Assembly: GCA_020426005.1 (NCBI GenBank)
Contig: JAGQQW010000012.1
Span: 1 to 50,163, forward strand
From: Planctomycetota bacterium
GTDB taxonomy: Bacteria; Planctomycetota; UBA1135; GCA-002748355
Direction: 5' to 3'
DNA: 50,163 bases
The notes below the pieces were generated by a model. It did no database searches and was not told the origin of the DNA. It saw only the letters and a list, made by a program, of their open reading frames with translations. Both the position numbers and the translations under genes were made by a program. Below are positions 43,913-50,163 of this stretch, piece by piece; the stretch's first letter is position 1; every line of letters begins with the position of its first letter.

Positions 43913-44620
43913 TCACTGCACTTCTTGCCAGCGATTCCCGTCGACGCCGAGCGTGGCGCCAGACGCGAGTTCATGTGTATCGATGTGGCCGTCGGTGACA
44001 CCGACCATGGCGGCATTGGCCACCGGCCCCGCAGCCTCGCCCGAGTAGCGCGAGTCGATCGTCGTCAGGATCGTCCCGGCCTGACTCAGGAAGAACGTCC
44101 GCTGCCCGCTGCGTGCGTACGACGCCGGCCATGCGACGCAAGTGAAGAACTCGGCCGACATGCGCGGATCGACATTGACGATGTTCGCATCGGTTTCGGC
44201 GAGTCCCACGCCACTCGCATCGGGCAAGAAGATCCTGAAGAGATAGCCATTCCGCGAAGTCGCGCCGGTAGCGCTGATTTCGCCGAACGCCGGATTGAGG
44301 ATCGGTGGCAAAAGCTCGACGCCCGTGTCTCGGAGCGGTCGCAGACCCGACAGCTCACCGAGGAAACCGAACTCGCCCTGGCCATCGCCGTCGACATCGT
44401 CGTGATCCGTACTCCGGAACATCTGTTGGCTCGCCGAGATCTGCCGCATCGTGCCGATGACGGCGGCCTCGTTGGCACTCAGACGGCTCGCGAAGTAATT
44501 CGGCACGGCGATCGACGCGACGATCGAGATCACGGCGACGACGATCAACATTTCGATCATCGTGAACCCGCCTTCGCGGTCGAATGCGGGGTCGCGGAAT
44601 TGTGCAGGACGATCGTTCAT
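43913..44620 (-). CDS. Type IV pilin-like / type II secretion pseudopilin
   Basis: A 235-residue prepilin. A short N-terminal leader ends in REGG, followed by FTMIEMLIVVAVISIVASIA, with the prepilin peptidase cleavage after G18, phenylalanine at mature position 1 and glutamate at mature position 5. A long hydrophobic helix and a globular C-terminal domain follow, with a DHDDVDGDGQGEFGFLGELS loop that may bind calcium. It is a surface or secretion-system subunit assembled by machinery encoded elsewhere. A GGAG ribosome-binding site is present nine bases before the ATG at 44620, next to a 5' hairpin at 44629-44655. Confidence 0.87.
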   Translation of the reverse strand: MNDRPAQFRDPAFDREGGFTMIEMLIVVAVISIVASIAVPNYFASRLSANEAAVIGTMRQISASQQMFRSTDHDDVDGDGQGEFGFLGELSGLRPLRDTGVELLPPILNPAFGEISATGATSRNGYLFRIFLPDASGVGLAETDANIVNVDPRMSAEFFTCVAWPASYARSGQRTFFLSQAGTILTTIDSRYSGEAAGPVANAAMVGVTDGHIDTHELASGATLGVDGNRWQEVQ

Positions 44621-44628
44621 GACGTTCT

Positions 44629-44655
44629 CCGAAACAGGCTGTGCCTCGATTTCGG
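44629..44655 (-). promoter_or_regulatory. 5' hairpin abutting the pilin ribosome-binding site
   Basis: On the - strand CCGAAA pairs with TTTCGG, with an inner GGC/GCC pair, ending at the bases next to the GGAG ribosome-binding site. Such a structure could modulate translation. The stem is short, so this is tentative. Confidence 0.3.
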
Positions 44656-44860
44656 CATGCGATCGCACGCTGTCGCGTTTTGCAGCACGAAGCGGCGCTA
44701 CCAAGGGGCTCGCGGCGCGCGGAATCGACTCAAGTCGCTCGCGGGGCCCGCCTGACTCCTGGTCTCGCTTCGTGCGTTTCACGAGATCCGCTTCGGCGAA
44801 GCCCGAGACGAGCTGAAGAGTGCACGCTGCAACCGGTAGCGACGCGAGTTCGCGTACCGG
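44656..44860. other. Rest of the gap between pilin and tldD-like genes
   Basis: No gene is seen. It probably holds the pilin promoter on the - strand; no clear consensus element was found by eye. Confidence 0.3.
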
Positions 44861-44883
44861 AAAAAATCCGCACTCGCCGGATT
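44861..44883 (-). terminator. Rho-independent terminator after the tldD-like gene
   Basis: On the - strand AATCCG (44883-44878) pairs with CGGATT (44870-44865) around a 7-base loop, followed by a T-run to 44861. It lies about 39 bases after the tldD stop. Stem plus T-run make this the best intrinsic terminator in the window. Confidence 0.7.
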
Positions 44884-44921
44884 CGTCACGAATTCACCTG
44901 CGAACGCGCGATCCCGCCCGG

Positions 44922-46436
44922 TCAGGCTCCGACGAACGTGACGCCACGGAAGCGCGCCGGCGCGCAGCCATGGCTCATCTCGGCGACCTGCATCGGTTGC
45001 CCCTTGCCGCAATTCGGAACGCCCCATGGCGCCCACTCTTCGCGCCCTGCAATCCCGTCACACGACCGCCAGAACTCCGGCGTCACACCCTGATACGTCG
45101 GGTTCTTGACGACTTCACAGAGTTCACCATTGCGAATGCGCCACCCGATCTCGCACGTGAACTGGAAGTTGAGGCGCATCTGGTCGATCGACCACGTCTT
45201 GACGCCGTCGAGGAGGAAACCGTCGTCGACGCCGGCAATCAGATCGCGCTCCGTCGAGCTTCCCCACATGAGCGAGAGATTGGGAATGCGGATCTGCGGA
45301 GGATATCGCCACCCTTCGGCGCGGTTGGTACCGTTGCTCGCGGCATCGCCGACGCGAGTCGCGAACTCACGGTTCGTGAACCAATTGCGATGGATCCCGC
45401 GTTCAACGACCGGGAAGGACTGCGCCGGAACACCATCATCGTCCCAACCGAACGTGCCGATGCCGCCGTCGAGACTCGAATCAGCGACGAGGTCGACGAG
45501 CTCGGAACCGTACACGAACTGATTGCGCTTCTCGGGCGTGACGAAACTGGTTCCCGCCATGTCAGCCTCGAAACCGAGCACGCGATCGAACTCTCCGGGA
45601 TGACCGACGGACTCGTGAATCTGCAGCGCGAGCTGGCTTCCACGCGTCACGAGGTCGAAGCGCCCACCCGGACAAGGCTCGGCAACGAGCAGCGCGGCGG
45701 CTTCATCGCGGATCCGTTCGACCGCGCCACGCAGATCGAAGCTGCGCACGATCTCGAACCCACCCTGCAGATACTGTCCGCCAAAGGACGCGGGATAGGA
45801 GCGAGTCTGAACCGCTCCATCGCGCGCGAGTGTCAGCGAGAACCCTGCGCCCGAGCGCAACAAGTCCTGCTGGGTCGCACTTCCATCACTCGTGAACTGC
45901 CACTGCTGCTCACGGCGAAAACTCATTTCGGACGACGTGGTCGCGAGATCCGGTGAGCGAACGAGTTCGCGATCGACTTCGAAGAGCACATCGAACTGCT
46001 CTTCGAGACTCATCGAAAACGGGTCTTCGACGCGAGGACTCACGTAGGTCCCACGCTGCACCGCCAGCGGAGCGAGAACTGCAGGATGCGGACGATGCCG
46101 TGCGCCCGCGCTTGCCTCGGCAGTCGCCAGATCCGAGAGCTGTCGAAGGGCAGAGACATCGACCGAACCGTCATCGCTCATGGGGACCGGCGCCGACGCA
46201 TAGCCCCAGGCGCCGCCAACGAGCACTCGCACCCCGACGCCGAAGCTCGAGTCTTGCACGCAACGCGACACGACACTCTTGCGAACTGCGAGACCGCGCG
46301 TCGTCTCTTCGACGAAACGCACGTCTGCGTAGCTCGCACCTGCGGCCTTCGCGCGATCGATGACGGCCTGTGCCGCGTTCTCGAGTCGGGTGGATTCCAT
46401 GGGATCTTTCGCCTGAGACACGGGAGAGTTCTTCAT
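44922..46436 (-). CDS. tldD: TldD-family metalloprotease subunit
   Basis: A 504-residue protein of the TldD/PmbA family. It carries the active-site zinc motif HESVGH (residues 274-279), followed by FDRVLGFEADMAGTSFV, the pattern of TldD, the catalytic subunit. With its partner it forms a cytoplasmic protease that trims peptides such as microcin precursors and helps CcdA turnover in enterobacteria; the native substrates here are unknown. Its ATG at 46436 overlaps the stop of the partner gene (TGATG), so the pair is co-translated. An alternative ATG exists 36 bases downstream. Confidence 0.88.
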   Translation of the reverse strand: MKNSPVSQAKDPMESTRLENAAQAVIDRAKAAGASYADVRFVEETTRGLAVRKSVVSRCVQDSSFGVGVRVLVGGAWGYASAPVPMSDDGSVDVSALRQLSDLATAEASAGARHRPHPAVLAPLAVQRGTYVSPRVEDPFSMSLEEQFDVLFEVDRELVRSPDLATTSSEMSFRREQQWQFTSDGSATQQDLLRSGAGFSLTLARDGAVQTRSYPASFGGQYLQGGFEIVRSFDLRGAVERIRDEAAALLVAEPCPGGRFDLVTRGSQLALQIHESVGHPGEFDRVLGFEADMAGTSFVTPEKRNQFVYGSELVDLVADSSLDGGIGTFGWDDDGVPAQSFPVVERGIHRNWFTNREFATRVGDAASNGTNRAEGWRYPPQIRIPNLSLMWGSSTERDLIAGVDDGFLLDGVKTWSIDQMRLNFQFTCEIGWRIRNGELCEVVKNPTYQGVTPEFWRSCDGIAGREEWAPWGVPNCGKGQPMQVAEMSHGCAPARFRGVTFVGA

Positions 46437-47821
46437 CAGAAGTCAGTCGTCGACGTGAACCGGAACGCAGGGAGAACGAGCGCCGGAACCGACGACGCCG
46501 CGTCCCCGAAGAAGGGCAGCACGGTCTCCGATACCGAAGCCGCGGCGACGATCTCGGACAACACGTCGAGCACATCGACGGTGAACCGAAGATTTTGGAC
46601 CGGACCGACGACCCTCCCGTCCTCGACGAGGAACGTGCCGTTGCGCGTCATTCCCGTGATCGACACATTCACCGGATCGATGAGGTTGGTGTAGTGGAAC
46701 TGCGTGATGACGAGTCCGTCACCCAGCGCATCCACGAGCGCCTCGGGGGCGACGTGCTTGGAATCGTCCACGAGCATGCGCAGGTGCGACGGCGACGGGC
46801 CGCCAGCACTCGGTTGTCGGTCGGCGTGCCCAGTCGATGCGAAGCCTTCCCCCGCTTCGAGCGCACAGGGACGATCGAAGACCGGTCGCCGCGCCATACC
46901 GTTCTGCACGAGCGGAACGCGCTGTCGCGTCATACCCTCGAAGTCGAAGCCAATCCCTCGAAAGAACTCATGGTCGTCGACGATCGTGACGGCCTCGTCC
47001 ATGACGCGTTCGTTCTCGTGGCGGCGCAAGAAGCTGCGCTTCTCGATCCAGGAGCGCGCCCCGAAGCCGCACCAAGAAACGAAGAGCAGCAACTCGCTCA
47101 CGGCACGCGACGAGAGCAGGACGCGCTTGGTGTTCGCAAGGACGGGACGCGGCTTCTTGGATCGAAGCGCGAGATCGAGGGCGCCACGGACCACCCGTCC
47201 CGCGGCATCGCCCTCCAAACGACTGCCGTCCACATGACCGTCGTGAGCCACACCCGATCCGCCGTCGCCCGCGATGACCGTCGACGAAAACCAGTCGTGG
47301 GCGAGCAACGCGTGCCGGAAACAACCGGCCGAGGTGGCATACGAACACGACCTCGCCGTCGAATCCCAAAAACCCGTCGCGACGGCGCCCGCCTCGCGAA
47401 CGTCCGTCAGTGCATCGGCGAGCGCGTCCAACTTGTCCGACACATCGCGCTCCAAGAGCGCGTCGGCATCCCCCGGCGTGCATCCGCCATCCCCGCCGAT
47501 CGCGCCGTCGTCACCCGAGCCAGCGACGAGCTCCGGTAGATCGAGCCTCGGCGACACCTGAGCTGCCTGCCACGCGTCCTGGACGACCCGCCGGATTCCG
47601 GCATCGTCGAAGGCGGCACCGCTGGCGCGTCCCGAACGTCCTTCGTGTTCGACACGCACGCTGAGACAAGGATCGAGCAGCACCATCTGCTCACTCGGCG
47701 CGGATTCGGCCAAGCGCAACATCCCACTGCGCCGCGACTCGAGAATGACTTCGGTCGTTGCAGCCGGCGAACAGCTCAAAACGCGGTCACACAGAGCACG
47801 CGCATCTTCACGAGCAAGCAT
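46436..47821 (-). CDS. TldE/PmbA-family partner protein
   Basis: A 461-residue protein of the TldD/PmbA family lacking the HExxxH zinc motif, so it is the non-catalytic TldE/PmbA-like partner. The C-terminal part shows family patterns: NGMARRPVFDRPCALEAGEG, DGLVITQFHYTNLIDPVNVS, ITGMTRNGTFLVEDGRVVGP. The ATG at 47821 was chosen as the first sensible start; a longer frame exists upstream but reads through Arg-rich non-family sequence. It is first in the two-gene operon. Confidence 0.85.
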   Translation of the reverse strand: MLAREDARALCDRVLSCSPAATTEVILESRRSGMLRLAESAPSEQMVLLDPCLSVRVEHEGRSGRASGAAFDDAGIRRVVQDAWQAAQVSPRLDLPELVAGSGDDGAIGGDGGCTPGDADALLERDVSDKLDALADALTDVREAGAVATGFWDSTARSCSYATSAGCFRHALLAHDWFSSTVIAGDGGSGVAHDGHVDGSRLEGDAAGRVVRGALDLALRSKKPRPVLANTKRVLLSSRAVSELLLFVSWCGFGARSWIEKRSFLRRHENERVMDEAVTIVDDHEFFRGIGFDFEGMTRQRVPLVQNGMARRPVFDRPCALEAGEGFASTGHADRQPSAGGPSPSHLRMLVDDSKHVAPEALVDALGDGLVITQFHYTNLIDPVNVSITGMTRNGTFLVEDGRVVGPVQNLRFTVDVLDVLSEIVAAASVSETVLPFFGDAASSVPALVLPAFRFTSTTDF

Positions 47822-47868
47822 GTCCTCGACGATAGCCTGCCGCGCACCGGGCGCTATGGTCGGCCACG

Positions 47869-48189
47869 ATGGAGACGCAGTCCGCCTACGACACCTTCCT
47901 GGCGTCGATTCACCGCGGGGCCCGTCCGCCCGGCGATGTCTACCTCGCAGCACTCTGGCTCGATGGGCGGGGGGATTGGAACGGCGCCCATGATCTGCTT
48001 CAAGACCACGATGTGACCGACGTAAAGAGCGCCGCGGTGCATGCCTACCTGCATCGCAAGGAGGGCGACCTGCCGAATGCCGACTACTGGTATCGACGTG
48101 CCGGGGTCGGTCGACCCGACGTAGGGCTCGCGGAGGAGTGGCGCGACCTCGTGGTCCGGCTGGTCGACGAGACGTCTACCGGTCGTTGA
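47869..48189 (+). CDS. Small protein of unknown function
   Basis: A 106-residue protein. It begins METQSAYDTFLASIHRG, then YLAALWLDGRGDWNGAHDLL, HAYLHRKEGDLPNADYWYRR, a helical pattern reminiscent of TPR-like segments. No signal peptide or membrane helix is present. The gene diverges from the tldE-like gene over 47 bases, and its 3' end overlaps the convergent gene by 14 bases. The family was not identified. Confidence 0.6.
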   Translation: METQSAYDTFLASIHRGARPPGDVYLAALWLDGRGDWNGAHDLLQDHDVTDVKSAAVHAYLHRKEGDLPNADYWYRRAGVGRPDVGLAEEWRDLVVRLVDETSTGR

Positions 48190-49066
48190 CCTGCAGCCGC
48201 AGGAGCCGGTGCGCCAGCACCCGCCAACAGCTCGCGGCCTGTGCGAGCTGCTCCGGATTGGCCTTCTCCGGTTCCCGCGGTCCGATCGCCTCACCGCTGA
48301 TGTGCCGGAGCAGCAGCAGCGCAGCCTGGCCGACCTTCTTCGGATGATGCGCGCTGATCGTCAGGTCCTGTGGTCCGCCTCTGCGGAGCAGGAACTCCTG
48401 GTTGCCGAGGCCGCGGTCGTCATCGAGGTAGCCGACCAGTGCCGGCACCACACCGAGGGGCAGGCGCTGGAGTTCGTTCCAGGCGTCCAGGGCCGCACGT
48501 CCGCGTCGTTGGGCGAGTTGGTCGATCAGCTCGGCGAGCCTGGCAGCGTGCGGCAGGTTGTCGGGAAGCGGCGTCGTGCGGCTGTGCTGGTGTTCGTCGA
48601 CCAGGAGCTTGAGCGCGGCGGCGCGATCCGTGGGGAAGATCGAGGTGCCGCGGAAGCGGTCGGTCAGGAAGTTCCGGTCACCGATCCGCTGGAGCAGGAA
48701 CAGTCGCTCCTGGCCGAGGTGGTTCCGCATGTCGTTCGCCGTGGGGTGGAACCCGTGGGGATGAGACTCGGGCGCGGCGAAGAACGTCATCCGGTCGGGG
48801 AGCGGCTCGTCGGGATCGACCACGGTCAACGATTCGTGCACCTCGAGCTTCAGGCGGAGATAGCTCCCGCCCCGTTCGGCTGCGCGCACGAGGTCGAGGG
48901 GATCGTTGGCGCGGACCGTGGCGCGCAGCACGCACGAGGTACCGAGCAACGTGCGGTCGATGTCGGTCCAGACCTCCGCCGGAATCGTCCGGGGCACGGC
49001 CTGTGCCGCACCCGGTGCGACCAGTGCGCCGAGGACGACGAGCTTGCAGAGCTGGTGGCCGGGCAT
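48176..49066 (-). CDS. Secreted protein of unknown function
   Basis: A 296-residue protein with a signal peptide (CKLVVLGALVAPGAAQA, cleavage likely before VPRT). The N-terminal half is beta-rich (TLLGTSCVLRATVRANDPLD, YLRLKLEVHESLTVVDPDEP), and the second half is helical (RLAELIDQLAQRRGRAALDA). No domain was recognised. It is probably periplasmic. It converges on the small gene at 47869 and is divergent from the lipoprotein gene at 49437. Confidence 0.65.
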   Translation of the reverse strand: MPGHQLCKLVVLGALVAPGAAQAVPRTIPAEVWTDIDRTLLGTSCVLRATVRANDPLDLVRAAERGGSYLRLKLEVHESLTVVDPDEPLPDRMTFFAAPESHPHGFHPTANDMRNHLGQERLFLLQRIGDRNFLTDRFRGTSIFPTDRAAALKLLVDEHQHSRTTPLPDNLPHAARLAELIDQLAQRRGRAALDAWNELQRLPLGVVPALVGYLDDDRGLGNQEFLLRRGGPQDLTISAHHPKKVGQAALLLLRHISGEAIGPREPEKANPEQLAQAASCWRVLAHRLLRLQVNDR

Positions 49067-49436
49067 CGGGGGATGGGCCGGGGAACGGCGAGAGGAACGG
49101 CGGGGGGGAGGAGAGGGGGCCGGAGCTGTTCGAGCCTAGCTCGGTTCGGCACGACCGGGGGAAAGTGTGCGCCGAGTGCGAGCGGCGATCCGCCGTCCGA
49201 AGGACCTCCGCGATGCGGTCGGGTCGGGCGACGGTTCGCTGGCATCGGTTCGCCGATGGCGGGACCGATCGGGCCGTGGAGCGGTTCCCGATCCACGTGC
49301 CTGGACGGGCGGGACTCCGCAATCCGAGGATGGGACGGACCACCGACTCGTCAGGTTCGGTTGTGCCTCGCGAATCGTGTGCCCATGATTCCCGACGTCG
49401 CGAGCGCGTTCGCGCTGCGCCAGTCCCGAGTCGCCC
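49067..49436. other. Divergent intergenic region with a G-rich tract
   Basis: No gene is seen in these 370 bases. Next to the secreted gene start (about 49067-49125) the + strand is a dense run of G tracts separated by A, a polypurine segment able to form G-quadruplex structure. Promoters for both flanking genes should be here; none could be assigned with confidence. Confidence 0.4.
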
Positions 49437-50009
49437 ATGAACCTGCTTCGCATCCTGTCGTGCCTCGCCCTCTCGTTGCTCTGTGCGTGCGGTAGCAGCG
49501 ACGTCGTCGGCATGCACATCGAACTCGCGGCCGACGGCTCGGCGCTGGTGACGACCCGCAGCCTGCTGGGGCAGAAGGACCCCGGTCCGGTCGAGGAAAC
49601 CGCCACCGGGATCGAGTGGTCGGACCGCGTCCGGCTGGTGTGTTCACGAGGCCGGGTCGCCTCGCTCGACGAGCTGGTCCTCGACGGCATCCGCTTCGAT
49701 TCCCGCGAAGGTGGCTTGCGGGTCACCGTGCCTTGTGGACCCGACGTGCGGTGGATCGATCGCTTCGCTCCTCCCCCCGAGGAGCGGGCTCGCGCCGTCG
49801 AGACCTTCGATCCCCGCGACGAGACTCCCGACGTCGGCTCCCGGTTGATGCTCGAGGTGGTCGTTCCCGGCGAAGTGATCTCGACCGGTGTGCTGCCATC
49901 GTTCGGTGCGCGCGCGGCTCACGAGCGCGGCATGGCCTCGCTCGAACTCACCGTGGCGAGCGTTCGCGAGCGCGAGCGCTCGGTGATCTGGGACGTGACC
50001 TGGCGGTGA
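49437..50009 (+). CDS. Small lipoprotein of unknown function
   Basis: A 190-residue protein with a lipoprotein signal (NLLRILSCLALSLLCAC, then GSSDVV) followed by beta-rich sequence such as MHIELAADGSALVTTRSLLG, VASLDELVLDGIRFDSREGG and LRVTVPCGPDVRW. The ATG at 49437 is the first sensible start. It is likely anchored to a membrane facing the periplasm. It is followed by an overlapping partial gene. Confidence 0.7.
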   Translation: MNLLRILSCLALSLLCACGSSDVVGMHIELAADGSALVTTRSLLGQKDPGPVEETATGIEWSDRVRLVCSRGRVASLDELVLDGIRFDSREGGLRVTVPCGPDVRWIDRFAPPPEERARAVETFDPRDETPDVGSRLMLEVVVPGEVISTGVLPSFGARAAHERGMASLELTVASVRERERSVIWDVTWR

Positions 50010-50163
50010 TCGGGACGGAGCTGGTCTTCGTGGGAGGTGAGGGCGGTCGGGTCGCGATCGTCGCCGACGCCGTCGACGGCTCGGGAGCCGGCTTGCGCTT
50101 GCGCTTCGAGCAGGGGCACGTCCGGATCGAGGCGAGCGATCGCTTCGACACCGACCTGCTCGA
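50006..50163 (+). CDS. Partial gene truncated by the window end
   Basis: A GTG at 50006 overlaps the lipoprotein stop (GTGA) and opens a frame with no stop to the end: IGTELVFVGGEGGRVAIVAD, then LRLRFEQGHVRIEASDRFDT. It is probably the second gene of a two-gene unit. Only 52 codons are visible, so nothing can be said of function. Confidence 0.5.
   Translation, partial: MIGTELVFVGGEGGRVAIVADAVDGSGAGLRLRFEQGHVRIEASDRFDTDLL

Noticed and set aside
47822..47953. Longer N-terminus of the TldE-like gene
   Set aside because: The extra residues are Arg-rich and unlike the family; they also overlap the divergent gene region at 47869.

Overview
The window is GC-rich, almost fully coding DNA from an environmental bacterium with an outer membrane, most likely a member of the Planctomycetota. 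The evidence is indirect: many large secreted proteins (FG-GAP/VCBS, parallel beta-helix, phytase-like and carboxypeptidase-regulatory domains), several unrelated secreted proteins ending in a similar small beta-rich C-terminal region, lipoproteins, a TonB system, an ECF sigma factor and type IV pilin-like proteins. No ribosomal or marker gene is present, so the phylum is an inference.

Layout. (1) 0.3-2.6 kb, + strand: a transaldolase-type aldolase and a Sel1-repeat lipoprotein. (2) 2.65-14.6 kb, - strand: a compact TonB uptake locus, transcribed from high to low coordinates: secreted beta-helix protein, two terminator-like hairpins, helical-repeat lipoprotein, TonB-dependent receptor, DUF3450 protein, long ExbB with periplasmic coiled coil, short ExbB, ExbD, TonB, TPR lipoprotein. 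(3) 14.8-16.5 kb, - strand: an ABC exporter (ATPase plus permease). (4) 16.8-22.5 kb, + strand: a secreted protein, an ankyrin protein, two tandem 529-residue membrane-anchored carboxypeptidase-regulatory-domain paralogues, and a truncated reading frame that runs into a scrambled Fic-family pseudogene beside a small AT-rich patch. (5) 23.4-29.3 kb, - strand: two tandem FG-GAP/VCBS secreted paralogues, each preceded by a similar hairpin element, and a large phytase-like secreted protein. (6) 29.5-32.8 kb: a crotonase-family enzyme, tRNA-Val(UAC), an ECF sigma factor with a translationally coupled membrane partner, and a 38-bp tandem repeat array bounded by an 18-bp inverted repeat. (7) 32.9-42 kb: envelope-glycan functions (UDP-glucose dehydrogenase, methyltransferase, lipopolysaccharide-kinase-like protein with a degenerate catalytic loop, two polytopic glycosyltransferases, a UbiA-type phosphoribosyltransferase-like enzyme), an isolated MobB, an MFS carrier and an alpha/beta hydrolase. 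(8) 42-50.2 kb: a conserved-looking protein of unknown function, a type IV pilin-like protein, a TldD/TldE protease pair, and small secreted or unknown proteins, with one gene cut by the window end.

How it fits together. The TonB locus is a self-contained outer-membrane uptake machine. Its receptor, energising complex and accessory proteins are in one strand-coherent operon with start/stop overlaps, and the beta-helix protein upstream may be a surface partner. The 33-39 kb genes would supply UDP-glucuronate, lipid-linked sugars and glycosyl transfer for an envelope polysaccharide. Many secreted proteins appear dedicated to the cell surface, and their shared C-terminal region may be a sorting or anchoring signal. 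No CRISPR array, insertion sequence with transposase, prophage or rRNA gene is visible.
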